Below are positions 44,561 through 52,640 of a stretch of DNA of 64,000 nt, piece by piece. The translations under genes and the position numbers were made by a program. A model generated the notes under the pieces. The model saw only the letters and a program-made list of their open reading frames with translations. It did not search any database and was not told the DNA's origin. Source of the DNA: Acrocarpospora catenulata (GTDB taxonomy: Bacteria > Actinomycetota > Actinomycetes > Streptosporangiales > Streptosporangiaceae); NCBI RefSeq assembly GCF_018476525.1, contig NZ_JAHCST010000027.1:1-64000 (forward strand), written 5' to 3'. How positions within the stretch are numbered: position 1 is the stretch's first letter; every line of letters starts with the position of its first letter.

Positions 44561-45280
44561 GTGAAGCGTTTTCTGATCGTGTCCGCCCTCGCCGTGCTGC
44601 CCCTGATGGCGGCACTCCCGGCGACGGCCGACCGATCCGTCCCGGGCAACCCGGACGGCCGGATCACCACCGGGAAGGACGTGGTCTCCCCCACGGTGAC
44701 CGGTGACATCGCGTACGTCGTGGAGGGCTGGGACCTGCCCGCCAACGCCCGCCTGACCGTGTCCAGCAGCGGCCTCGCCACGGCCTGCTCCGGGGGTTCC
44801 ACGCTCCGGGCCAGGAAGGTGCGCACGGACGACAACGGCCACTTCGTGCTCCCGGCCAGGGCGTCCAGCTGCGTGTCCGGCAAGTACCTGATCGAGGCCA
44901 CCGAGGCGCGGGCCCCGTTCCGCACCCACTACACGACCCTCGCGGTCGGCACCCCCAAACGCTCCGGCGCCGGCACCTCCTTCACCACCGCCCCCGGCAC
45001 CACGGTCCTGACCAGCGACGGCGTCATGGCCTTCATCCTGGACGGGGTGGACTTCGCACCCAACGCGAAGATCATTCTGGACAGCGCCGGCCTGACCAAG
45101 GGCTGCGACGGCGGGACCAACCTCAGGGACACCGTGGTGACCGCCGACAGGAACGGACGGTTCTCGCTGGCCGTGACCGGTAAGGGCTGCGCGTCCGGCG
45201 CGTACAAGATCGAGGCTACCGAGCAGGGCACCCCGTCCCGCACCCACACCACCTCGATCACCCTGGCCGAATCCGAGTAA
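44561..45280 (+). CDS. Secreted protein with two tandem Cys-containing repeats
   Basis: This 239-aa protein has a signal peptide (MKRFLIVSALAVLPLMAALP, cleavage near ATA-D at residue 24). The mature part is two copies of a domain of roughly 80 residues: first DIAYVVEGWDLPANARLTVS to EATEARAPFRTH, second VMAFILDGVDFAPNAKIILD to EATEQGTPSRTH. Each copy contains two Cys at matching places (ACSGGS/SSCVSG and GCDGGT/KGCASG) and ends in (Y)(L/K)IEATE, so each is probably a disulphide-bonded beta-sandwich. The family is not recognised. The start is GTG 44561 after AAGGGTG. Confidence 0.75.
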   Translation: MKRFLIVSALAVLPLMAALPATADRSVPGNPDGRITTGKDVVSPTVTGDIAYVVEGWDLPANARLTVSSSGLATACSGGSTLRARKVRTDDNGHFVLPARASSCVSGKYLIEATEARAPFRTHYTTLAVGTPKRSGAGTSFTTAPGTTVLTSDGVMAFILDGVDFAPNAKIILDSAGLTKGCDGGTNLRDTVVTADRNGRFSLAVTGKGCASGAYKIEATEQGTPSRTHTTSITLAESE

Positions 45281-45314
45281 CGCCTGGGGTCATGGCGGTT
45301 CCCGGGGACTACTA

Positions 45315-45360
45315 CCGGATCGTCCTGGTCGTCGATGACTGGTGGGGCCGGCCGATCCGG
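45315..45360. terminator. Inverted repeat between convergent genes
   Basis: CCGGATCG (45315-45322) and CGATCCGG (45353-45360) are perfect inverted arms 30 nt apart, between two convergent genes. It could be a weak bidirectional terminator. Confidence 0.35.
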
Positions 45361-45367
45361 AGCGGCC

Positions 45368-45979
45368 TCACCCGGCTGTTCCTCGACCACACCGCCCGGC
45401 GGCGCGTTCGTCCGCCACGATCCGGTCGACGCTCTTGTTCTGGTACTGCTTCCGCTGGTCGGGGGTGAGCTGGTAGCGCCACTCCCCGTGCTGGTGGACG
45501 AAGGTGAAGGTTTCGGTCAGCTTGGCACGCGTGGCGGTCACGGCGGCCTTGGTCCCGGAGACGGCCACCTTGCCGATCACCCAGGGGACCCCTTCGCTGG
45601 GGGACGGACACTCCCGGAATCTGCGGAGGTAGTCGGCACGCCGCACCAGCGGTTGGTCCTCGCTCACCCACCGGTCCCAGAACTTGCCGTACTCCCCGCC
45701 GGCGTAGAGCTCCAGCGCCCGCTGCGCCGCCGCCCGCGCGCCCGCCCTGGTCAGCGGCTCATCGGGGGAAGGCTCCGGGCTGCTCAGCACCACCGGCTGG
45801 GTGCTGACCGTGCTGACCGTGCTGTCCACGGGACCACTCGCCACCGGCTCGGGTAAACGTTCCACCACCAGCACCACCGCCACGATCGCCGCGCACAACG
45901 CGGCGATCGCCACCCCGAGCGCCAGCACCGCGACCCCGCTTCCGGCCCCCCGCCGTTTCCTCGGCATCCGCGTCGCCAT
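45368..45979 (-). CDS. Membrane-anchored protein with extracytoplasmic NTF2-like domain
   Basis: This 203-aa protein has a basic N-terminus (MATRMPRKRRGAGS) and one transmembrane helix (about residues 16-40). A Ser/Thr/Pro linker follows, then a domain of about 120 residues (TRAGARAAAQRALELYAGGEYGKFWDRW, AAVTATRAKLTETFTFVHQHGEWRYQLT), whose pattern suggests an NTF2-like or DUF4878-like fold outside the cell. The function is unknown. The start is ATG 45979, eight bases after GGGGGAG; the longer frame to 46114 is unsupported. Confidence 0.7.
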   Translation of the reverse strand: MATRMPRKRRGAGSGVAVLALGVAIAALCAAIVAVVLVVERLPEPVASGPVDSTVSTVSTQPVVLSSPEPSPDEPLTRAGARAAAQRALELYAGGEYGKFWDRWVSEDQPLVRRADYLRRFRECPSPSEGVPWVIGKVAVSGTKAAVTATRAKLTETFTFVHQHGEWRYQLTPDQRKQYQNKSVDRIVADERAAGRCGRGTAG

Positions 45980-46061
45980 GACGTGCTCCCCCTCGAACCT
46001 CCGGCAAGGACCACTACCCAGTGGGACGTGCCAGAGACGCGTGAGGTTGCCGTGACGCCAG

Positions 46062-46871
46062 TTAGGACTCCCACTTCCTCGCCCAGTCGGGCAGCTCGGT
46101 GAAGGAGTTGCCATCCAGGTAGAGCGAGGTGAGGCCGGTCAGGTTGGCCATCGAAGCGGGCAACTCGGTGAGCGCGTTCCTGGACAGGCTCAGGTGGATC
46201 AGCGAGGTGAGGTTCCCCACGGAGTCCGGGAGCCGGGTCAACCGGTTGCGCTCCACGTTGAGCGACTCAAGGGCGGTGAGCCTGCCCAGCGAATCCGGCA
46301 GCTCGGTGAGCTGGTTTCCGCCGAGCCCCAGCGTGGTGAGCGCTCTCACGTTGCCCAGGCTGGCCGGCAGCTCGGTCAGCCGGTTCTCGCCCAGGCCCAG
46401 GTTGAACAGGGCGCCGAACTCGCCGAACCAGTCGGGCAGCTCGGTGATCTGGTTTCCGGCCAGCTGCAGGTAACCCAGCTCGGTGAGGTCCCCGAGCCGT
46501 TCCGAGATATGGGTCAGCCGGTTCCTGCCGAGGTTGAGCTCGGTCAGCGCGGTCAGCTCGCCGAGTTCGTCGGGCAGGTCGGTCAGGGCGTTGCCGTACA
46601 GGTTGAGGGTGTGCAGCACGCTGAGTCTCCCCAGCGAGACCGGCAGTTCGGTGAGCGCGTTGCGGGACAGCCCCAGGTAGACCAGCGACTTGAGCTCGCC
46701 CACCACCTCGGGCAACTGGGTGAAGGCGTTGCCCTCCAGGTACAGCCGGTTCAGCGCGGTGAGCTCGCCCAACGAATCCGGCAGCGTGCTCAGCTCCAGA
46801 CCCGCGAGATCCAGCGACCGGGCGCCCTCCCGCCCCGCCCGCTCGATTCGTTTTTCGGCCTCCGGCGACAT
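46062..46871 (-). CDS. Leucine-rich repeat protein, eleven 23-residue repeats
   Basis: This 269-aa protein is 16 residues (MSPEAEKRIERAGREG) followed by eleven uninterrupted 23-aa repeats of the form LxxLxLxxNxLTELPxxLGxLTx. The last repeat runs to the stop (DWARKWES). No capping domain, enzyme domain, signal peptide or membrane segment is present, so it is a free cytoplasmic LRR solenoid, likely protein-binding. The consensus resembles the ROCO/leucine-rich group rather than secreted effectors. The start is ATG 46871. The 69-bp DNA units are a substrate for copy-number change by recombination. Confidence 0.85.
   Translation of the reverse strand: MSPEAEKRIERAGREGARSLDLAGLELSTLPDSLGELTALNRLYLEGNAFTQLPEVVGELKSLVYLGLSRNALTELPVSLGRLSVLHTLNLYGNALTDLPDELGELTALTELNLGRNRLTHISERLGDLTELGYLQLAGNQITELPDWFGEFGALFNLGLGENRLTELPASLGNVRALTTLGLGGNQLTELPDSLGRLTALESLNVERNRLTRLPDSVGNLTSLIHLSLSRNALTELPASMANLTGLTSLYLDGNSFTELPDWARKWES
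46080..46830. repeat. 69-bp tandem repeat array encoding LRRs
   Basis: Eleven in-frame 69-bp units encode the 23-aa leucine-rich repeats. Shared blocks such as GGCAGCTCGGTGA and CGGTTC recur at this period. Units are diverged, so the array is old, but unequal exchange remains possible. Confidence 0.65.
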
Positions 46872-47035
46872 GCCCACCCCAACCATGATCCACGCCACGA
46901 AAACACCGCACTTTAGCACCGGCCACCGATTCCGATATGCCACATCCACCTGATGACCGATACAGATCACGACACATCCTGAGACGCACCCCTCGTCCCA
47001 TTGGACCGATCTAACCTACTAGCTGGTTCCATCCG

Positions 47036-47072
47036 GTGGCGCCCCACACCCCGGAACGGCGTGGGGCGCCAC
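47036..47072 (-). terminator. Hairpin terminator after the WGR gene
   Basis: GTGGCGCCCCAC (47036-47047) pairs perfectly with GTGGGGCGCCAC (47061-47072) across 13 nt. It starts 5 bases past the stop of the WGR-domain gene. Confidence 0.8.
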
Positions 47073-47077
47073 ATGGT

Positions 47078-48490
47078 TCAGAGCAGTCGGCGGATTTCGC
47101 CGTACGCGCGGTAGAAGCCGCCGCGGGCGGCGGGGCGGAGGCCTTCGACGAGATAGCGGGCGCCGGGTTCGCGGATTTCCTTGGGGAATTGGACGTGCCA
47201 GGTCTCGAAGCCGGGGGTGATCACGCGGATGCGCAGACGGCTGCCTTCTGGGACGCATTCGAGGATGACGCCGTCGCCGGGGACGGTGGTGGTCTCCAGG
47301 TGCAGGGAGGGTTCGACGGTGGGGAGGGAGGCGGCGGCCTTGATGTCGAGCCTGGTGGGCACGGTGCCCTCGCGGGCGGCGGCGATGGCGGGTTCGCTCG
47401 CGTCGATGCAGGCCAGGGAGCCGTCGGTGGTGACGATGTAGAGGTGGTCGTCCAGGAACTGCATGGAGAAGGCGGAGCCGCAGCCGGTGCCCAGCTTCCA
47501 GAGGCGTTCGCCGGAGGCGGTGAAGCAGTACACCGAGGAGTGGCTGTCGCCGGCGAAGACGTACCGGCCGCCGGGGGAGGTGGCGCAGGAGTAGACGGGG
47601 GCGTCGCACTGGTAGACGGCCTGCACGGCGCCGTCGGACTTGGCGAGGCGGTGCACGGTGCGCCGGGCCGTGCCGGCGTAGACGGCGTCCTGCTCGTGCC
47701 AGCCGAACAGGACGCCGTCGGCGGCCGAGGTCTGCCAGACGGGGCGGCCGTCGGCGATGTCGTAGCGGGCCACGCCGCCGGAGTGGCCGTGGTAGACCGA
47801 GTCGGCGTCGCAGCGGACCATCCAGGCGGAGTCGCCGTTGGCCTGGCGCGCCCACTGGAACTCGTCCTCGTAGTCGATGGTGGTGATCCGCCCCGCGCGG
47901 TCGGAGACGCCGAGCACGCCGTCGTGGATGTCCAGCCAGTAGATGTCCACGTCGGCCGCGATCTCGTACGCCGCCCGGGGCACCTTGCCGCTCAGGTCGT
48001 AGACCTTGCCGTCGTCGCAGCCCGCGTAGATCCAGAAGTCGTCGGCGACGATGCACTTGACGCCGTCGGGGAGGCGGAAGCGGCTGGTCACCGTGCCGTC
48101 GTGGGAGACGGTGTAGACGTCGCCGTCCTGGTTGCCGACCCAGCAGCGGTCGCCGTCCACGAAGATGCCGAACGCGGGGGCGCCGCTGGCGAAGCGCCAG
48201 AGCACGGGGGCCTGCTGGGCGGTGGAGTGGGAGCTGACGATCGGGCGCCGGGTGATGGACCGGCGCTGCCGCACGCCGCGGACGGCAGGGGCGTAGCCCT
48301 TCCGCACCTTTTCGGCGATCTTCTTCGCGGCAGCGGCCTGGGCCTTCTCCGCAGTGGGGAACGTGGTGACCTTGGCCTGCCCGCTCTCACCGATACGCCC
48401 GAAAGTGATCGTCACCTGGGTGCCGTCCACCACGGTTTCGTAGAACTTGTGCGCCGAGCCACCGTCCTCGGAAAGCTCAAGGTAGGTCAT
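47078..48490 (-). CDS. WGR domain fused to a WD40/PQQ-like beta-propeller
   Basis: This 470-aa protein starts with a WGR domain (residues 1-70: MTYLELSEDGGSAHKFYE, ITFGRIGESGQAKVTTFPT, AEKVRKGY), the nucleic-acid-sensing module found in PARPs and MolR-like proteins. Here Phe replaces the Trp. From about residue 90 on there are six or seven blade-like repeats (DGDRCWVGNQDGDVYTVSHDG, DDFWIYAGCDDGKVYDLSG, DAVYAGTARRTVHRL, GRYVFAGDSHSSVYCF), a PQQ/WD40-like propeller. A C-terminal 60-residue beta domain follows. No catalytic motif was seen. The start is ATG 48490. The role is unknown; it may report DNA state to a partner. Confidence 0.75.
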   Translation of the reverse strand: MTYLELSEDGGSAHKFYETVVDGTQVTITFGRIGESGQAKVTTFPTAEKAQAAAAKKIAEKVRKGYAPAVRGVRQRRSITRRPIVSSHSTAQQAPVLWRFASGAPAFGIFVDGDRCWVGNQDGDVYTVSHDGTVTSRFRLPDGVKCIVADDFWIYAGCDDGKVYDLSGKVPRAAYEIAADVDIYWLDIHDGVLGVSDRAGRITTIDYEDEFQWARQANGDSAWMVRCDADSVYHGHSGGVARYDIADGRPVWQTSAADGVLFGWHEQDAVYAGTARRTVHRLAKSDGAVQAVYQCDAPVYSCATSPGGRYVFAGDSHSSVYCFTASGERLWKLGTGCGSAFSMQFLDDHLYIVTTDGSLACIDASEPAIAAAREGTVPTRLDIKAAASLPTVEPSLHLETTTVPGDGVILECVPEGSRLRIRVITPGFETWHVQFPKEIREPGARYLVEGLRPAARGGFYRAYGEIRRLL

Positions 48491-48567
48491 ATCCGCGTTC
48501 CTCCGGAAATATCACTAGATCAACTGATCCGGAGAGTAGAGGAGACAGCTGACAGTTTCGCCGAAAG

Positions 48568-49542
48568 CTACGGCCCAACCGTCAGCCGCTTACGGAACAC
48601 CCAGTAGGTCCAGCCCTGGTACAGCAGCACCACCGGGGTGAAGATGGCCGCCACCCAGGTCATGACCGTCAGCGTGTACGGCGTGGACGCGGCGTTGGTC
48701 ACGTTCAGGCTGTTGGCCGGATCGAGCGCGGGCATCACGTCCGGCCACAGGTTGCCGAACAGGGTCGCGGTGATCGCCACGATGGCCACCGCGTTGGCGG
48801 TGAAGGCCCAGCCGTCCCGGCCGCGAGCGGTCGCGACCAGAGCGGCGAGGATGCCCGCCGCAGCGACCCCGGCGGTGACCCAGGTGGCCGGCCTGCCGCT
48901 GTCGAGCTGGGTGAGCACCAGGAACACGCCACCGACGAGCAGCGTCAGCAACCCGGCCTGGCGGCCGAGCCGGGTGGCGGTCGCCCGGAGCTCGCCCTGG
49001 GTGCGCAGGGCCAGGAAGACCGCGCCGTGGAAGGTGAACAGCGTGAGCGTGGCCGCGCCCCCGAGCAGCGCGTACGGATTGAGCAGGGTGAACAGGTTCC
49101 CGGTGTACTCGTGCGAGGCGTCCAGCGGCACCCCGTGCACGATGTTGGCGAAGGCCACCCCCCACAGGAACGCCGGCACCAGGGAACCCCAGAAGAACGC
49201 CCGGTCCCATCCCCGCGTGTGATCGCTCTTGCTCCGGTACTCCAGCGCCACCCCCCGGGCGATGAGCGCCAGCAGGATGAGGAACAGCGGCAGGTAGAAG
49301 CCGCTGAACAGGGTGGCGTACCACTCGGGGAAGGCGGCGAACGTGGCGCCGCCGGCCACCAGCAGCCAGACCTCGTTGCCGTCCCACACGGGCCCGATCG
49401 AGGCGATGACGGTACGGCGCTCGGCCTCGTCGCGGGCCACGAACGGCAGCAGCACGCCGACCCCGAAGTCGAAGCCCTCCAGGACGAAGTAGCCGGTCCA
49501 CAGGACGGCGATGAGCACGAACCAGACAGTCGTGAGTTCCAC
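48568..49542 (-). CDS. cydB: Cytochrome bd oxidase subunit II
   Basis: This 324-aa polytopic membrane subunit II of the high-affinity quinol oxidase has about eight spans. Conserved blocks are LEGFDFGVGVLLPF near residue 22, GPVWDGNEVWLLVAGGATFAAFPEWYAT, and NAASTPYTLTVMTWVAAIFTPVVLLYQGWTYWVF near the end. It follows cydA by 13 bp in an operon. No cydCD genes are adjacent. Confidence 0.95.
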   Translation of the reverse strand: MELTTVWFVLIAVLWTGYFVLEGFDFGVGVLLPFVARDEAERRTVIASIGPVWDGNEVWLLVAGGATFAAFPEWYATLFSGFYLPLFLILLALIARGVALEYRSKSDHTRGWDRAFFWGSLVPAFLWGVAFANIVHGVPLDASHEYTGNLFTLLNPYALLGGAATLTLFTFHGAVFLALRTQGELRATATRLGRQAGLLTLLVGGVFLVLTQLDSGRPATWVTAGVAAAGILAALVATARGRDGWAFTANAVAIVAITATLFGNLWPDVMPALDPANSLNVTNAASTPYTLTVMTWVAAIFTPVVLLYQGWTYWVFRKRLTVGP

Positions 49543-49555
49543 GGTGACGGTCCTT

Positions 49556-50941
49556 CTAGTACGAGAGGGCGGGCAGCGGTTCGGCTGGTTCCGTGCCGGT
49601 TTCCGGCTCGGGTCCCAGGCGGACGTACTTGATGAGCAGCCGTACCTCGATGGCCGCTAGCACGGCGTACACGAGGGTGAAGCCGACCAGGGTGAGGGCC
49701 ACCTCGAGCACGTCGGCGCCGGGTGAGACGGCGGCGGAGGTGCGCATCAGGCCGAAGACGGCCCATGGTTGGCGGCCCATCTCGGTGAAGATCCAGCCGA
49801 GCGAGTTGGCCAGGAAGGGCAGGCTGATGCCCAGCAGGGCGATCCGGGTGAACCACGGATTTCGGGGGAAACGGCCGCGGCGGGTGAACCAGAGCCCGGC
49901 CAGGGCCAGCAGCGCGGCGAGCGCGCCGAAGCCGATCATGAGCCGGAAGGACCAGTAGGCCAGCCCGACGATCGGACGGTAGTCGCCCGGGCCGTACAGG
50001 GCCTGGTACCTGGCCTGGATGTCGTTGATGCCCTCGACCTTGCCGTCCAGGGAGTTGGTGGCCAGCAGGCTGAGCCCGCCGGGGATCTGGAGGTTGACGT
50101 GGTTGCGGCCGTTCTCCACGTCCCCGACGGCGAACAGGGAGAATCCGGCGGAGGTCTCGTCCTCCCAGAGGGCCTCGGCGGCGGCCATCTTCATCGGCTG
50201 CTGCTCGGTCATGATCTGCGCCTGCCAGTGGCCGGAGACGGCGACCCCCACGGCCGCGACCAGGCTGACGACCATGGCCAGCCGGGCCGAGGTGCGGAAC
50301 AGCGCGACATCCCGCCCCCGGGCGAGCTGCCAGACGCTGATGCCGATCATGAACGCGCCCGCGGTGACGAACGCGCCGAAGATGACGTGCGGGAAGGTGA
50401 CCAGCGTCGTGGAGTTGGTCAGCACCGCCCAGATGTCGGTCAGCTCGGCCCGCCCGGTCGTGGGGTTGAGCCGGTACCCGACCGGATGCTGCATCCAGGA
50501 GTTGGCGGCCAGGATGAAGTACGCCGAGACGGCCGTGCCGATCGAGGCCAGCCAGATCGTCGCCAGGTGCACCCGCGGCTTCAGCCGGTCCCAGCCGAAG
50601 ATCCACAGCCCCAGGAACGTGGATTCCATGAAGAAGGCGATCAACCCCTCCATGGCCAGCGGCGCACCGAAGATGTCGCCCACGAACCGGGAGTACTCAC
50701 TCCAGTTCATGCCGAACTGGAATTCCTGCACGATGCCCGTCACCACGCCCATGGCGAAGTTGATCAGGAACAGCTTGCCCCAGAAGCGGGTAAGCCGCAG
50801 GTAGGCGGGGTTCCCGGTCCGGTGCCAGGCCGTCTGCAGACCGGCCACCAGCAGGGACAGGCCGATCGTCAGGGGGACAAACAGGAAGTGGTAGACGGTC
50901 GTGATGCCGAACTGCCATCGCGACAGATCCAAGGCGTCCAT
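49556..50941 (-). CDS. cydA: Cytochrome bd oxidase subunit I
   Basis: This 461-aa heme-binding subunit oxidises quinol and reduces oxygen at low O2 tension. The His in VYHFLFVPLTIGLS near residue 18, the His in FPHVIFGAF near residue 185 and the Met in FTEMGRQPWAVFG are the heme ligands. The Q-loop is of the short type (VQEFQFGMNWSEYSRF, then NLQIPGGLSLLA). The start is ATG 50941. Divergent from adhP, it shares the intergenic region that contains a DosR-type box. Confidence 0.95.
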   Translation of the reverse strand: MDALDLSRWQFGITTVYHFLFVPLTIGLSLLVAGLQTAWHRTGNPAYLRLTRFWGKLFLINFAMGVVTGIVQEFQFGMNWSEYSRFVGDIFGAPLAMEGLIAFFMESTFLGLWIFGWDRLKPRVHLATIWLASIGTAVSAYFILAANSWMQHPVGYRLNPTTGRAELTDIWAVLTNSTTLVTFPHVIFGAFVTAGAFMIGISVWQLARGRDVALFRTSARLAMVVSLVAAVGVAVSGHWQAQIMTEQQPMKMAAAEALWEDETSAGFSLFAVGDVENGRNHVNLQIPGGLSLLATNSLDGKVEGINDIQARYQALYGPGDYRPIVGLAYWSFRLMIGFGALAALLALAGLWFTRRGRFPRNPWFTRIALLGISLPFLANSLGWIFTEMGRQPWAVFGLMRTSAAVSPGADVLEVALTLVGFTLVYAVLAAIEVRLLIKYVRLGPEPETGTEPAEPLPALSY

Positions 50942-51024
50942 CAGTGCTCCAGGTCGTCATGGGACTCCCAGAAGCGTCGATCACCCGGCCCCGCCGCGCT
51001 TAGGGCCGGGAGACCCCCGCGCCG

Positions 51025-51038
51025 GGGACCTTGGTCCC
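51025..51038. promoter_or_regulatory. DosR/OsdR (DevR)-type binding box
   Basis: GGGAC-CTTG-GTCCC (51025-51038) is a perfect match to the core of the hypoxia/NO response regulator site GGGACYWWRGTCCC. A half-site GGGACCAAC occurs at 51072-51080. Both lie between divergent cydA and adhP. All target-type genes (cyd, adh, hsp20, CBS) surround it. Confidence 0.65.
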
Positions 51039-51144
51039 ACCCTGGCCGGGGGCGCAAAGTCCGCACCGACCGGGACCAACGCCTCTAAGCCGGCACCCAC
51101 GGAACGCGGAGGGTGAGTTCCGGAGAACAAAACAGGAGGCAGAT

Positions 51145-52155
51145 ATGAAAGCGGCAACCGTCGTCGCGTTCGACCAGCCCATCGTGGTGGAGGAGACGCG
51201 CCTCCCCGCTCCCGCCCCCGGCCAGGTCCTGGTCCGGATCGAGGCCAGCGGCCTGTGCCACACCGACATCCACGCCGCCCAGGGCGACTGGCCGGTCAAA
51301 CCACGCCTCCCGTTCACCCCCGGGCACGAGGGCGTCGGGATCATCCAGGGACTCGGCCCGGCCGTCACCGCGCGCACGGTCGGCGAGCGGGTGGCCATCC
51401 CCTGGCTCGGCTGGGCCTGCGGGACCTGCTCGTACTGCGTCAGCGGCCGGGAGACGCTCTGCGAGTCCCAGCGGAACACCGGCTACGGCATCGACGGCTG
51501 CCACGCCGAGTTCGCGCTGGCCGACGCCCGGTACGTCGTGCCCGTGCCCGATGGCGTGCCGTCCGCCGAGGCGGCTCCGCTCACCTGCGCGGGTGTCACC
51601 TCGTACAAGGCGGTGAAGGTGTCGGGCCTGCGGCCCGGCGAGCGGGCGGCGATCTTCGGGATCGGCGGGCTCGGCCACCTGGCCCTCCAGTACGCGACGA
51701 TCTTCGGCGGCGAGACGATCGCGGTCGACGTCACCGAGGACAAGCTCCAGCTGGCCGACGAGCTGGGGGCGACCCACCTGGTCAACGCGGCCGACACCGA
51801 CCCGGTCACCAGAATCCGGGAGCTGGGCGGCGCCGACGTGGCCATCGTGCTGGCCGCCAACCCGCACGTGCTTGAGCAGGCGCACGCGAGCCTGCGGCGC
51901 GGGGGCCGGCTGGTCCTGGTCTCGCTGCCCAAGCACAACGAGATGCGACTGCCGATCTTCCAGACCGTGCTGGGCGGGATCACGGTGATCGGTTCCATCG
52001 TCGGCACCCGGGCCGATCTCGCCGAGGTCTTCGAGCTGCACGCCACCGGCCGTACCCAGGTCAGGTACGAGACCCGCAAGCTCGACGAGATCAACGCAGC
52101 CGTCGAGGACCTGCTTTCTGGGCGCATCGACGCCCGCGTGGTCTTCGAGTTCTAA
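51145..52155 (+). CDS. adhP: Zinc-dependent alcohol dehydrogenase (AdhP-type)
   Basis: This 336-aa medium-chain dehydrogenase oxidises or forms primary alcohols using NAD. The catalytic zinc ligands are in GLCHTD near residue 38 and PGHEGVG. The structural zinc has four Cys in CGTCSYCVSGRETLC. The Rossmann GIGGLGHLALQYA motif is near residue 168. The start is ATG 51145 after AGGAGG. The hsp20 gene follows after 27 bp; linked with cydAB this fits a hypoxia-response set of the Streptomyces OsdR type. Confidence 0.93.
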   Translation: MKAATVVAFDQPIVVEETRLPAPAPGQVLVRIEASGLCHTDIHAAQGDWPVKPRLPFTPGHEGVGIIQGLGPAVTARTVGERVAIPWLGWACGTCSYCVSGRETLCESQRNTGYGIDGCHAEFALADARYVVPVPDGVPSAEAAPLTCAGVTSYKAVKVSGLRPGERAAIFGIGGLGHLALQYATIFGGETIAVDVTEDKLQLADELGATHLVNAADTDPVTRIRELGGADVAIVLAANPHVLEQAHASLRRGGRLVLVSLPKHNEMRLPIFQTVLGGITVIGSIVGTRADLAEVFELHATGRTQVRYETRKLDEINAAVEDLLSGRIDARVVFEF

Positions 52156-52182
52156 CCGAATCATCCACAAGGAGGTGGAGTG

Positions 52183-52599
52183 ATGAGCACACTCACGCGC
52201 CGCGACCGGGGACTAATCCCCGAGATCTTCGACCTGTTCGAGGCGCCGTTATTCGGACTGCGGCCGATGTCGCATTCCCTGAGGTTCGAGCAGTTCGTCA
52301 AGGAAGGCCGGTACGTGCTGCGCGCCGAACTCCCCGGCGTCGACCCGGCCAAGGACGTCGAGGTCACCGTCGGCGGGGGCATCCTGACCATCCACGCCCA
52401 ACGCCACCAGGAGGAGACGGACACCACGCACACCGAGTTCCGGTACGGCACGCTGACCCGATCGGTCAACCTGCCCGCCAACGCGGACGAGAAGGACGTC
52501 ACCGCCGCCTACGACAAGGGCATCCTGGAGGTCTCCGTCAACCTGACCGAGGCCAAGGAGCCCGGCACCCGGATCCCGATCACCACGCCCAAGGGCTAG
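52183..52599 (+). CDS. Hsp20/alpha-crystallin small heat-shock protein
   Basis: This 138-aa chaperone has the alpha-crystallin domain about residues 35-125: YVLRAELPGVDPAKDVEVTV, ILTIHAQRHQE and the C-terminal ITTPKG. AYDKGILEVSVNL is the conserved GxLxV strand. The N-terminus (MSTLTRRDRGLIPEIFDLFE) resembles mycobacterial HspX-like proteins. The start used is ATG 52183 after AAGGAGG. It sits in an adhP-hsp20-CBS gene series typical of dormancy regulons. Confidence 0.92.
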   Translation: MSTLTRRDRGLIPEIFDLFEAPLFGLRPMSHSLRFEQFVKEGRYVLRAELPGVDPAKDVEVTVGGGILTIHAQRHQEETDTTHTEFRYGTLTRSVNLPANADEKDVTAAYDKGILEVSVNLTEAKEPGTRIPITTPKG

Positions 52600-52607
52600 C
52601 TCGCGTA

Positions 52608-52625
52608 CCCGGGGCCCGCCCCGGG
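52608..52625 (+). terminator. Small intercistronic hairpin
   Basis: CCCGGGG (52608-52614) pairs with CCCCGGG (52619-52625) across CCCG, 9 bases after the hsp20 stop and before the CBS gene. It may reduce or process read-through. Confidence 0.5.
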
Positions 52626-52640
52626 CGAAGGACGGACGTC

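Noticed and set aside
46062-48490. The LRR and WGR genes as one operon
   Set aside because: A 12-bp perfect hairpin lies directly after the WGR stop with about 200 bp before the LRR start, so separate transcription is more likely; kept only as a neighbourhood hypothesis.
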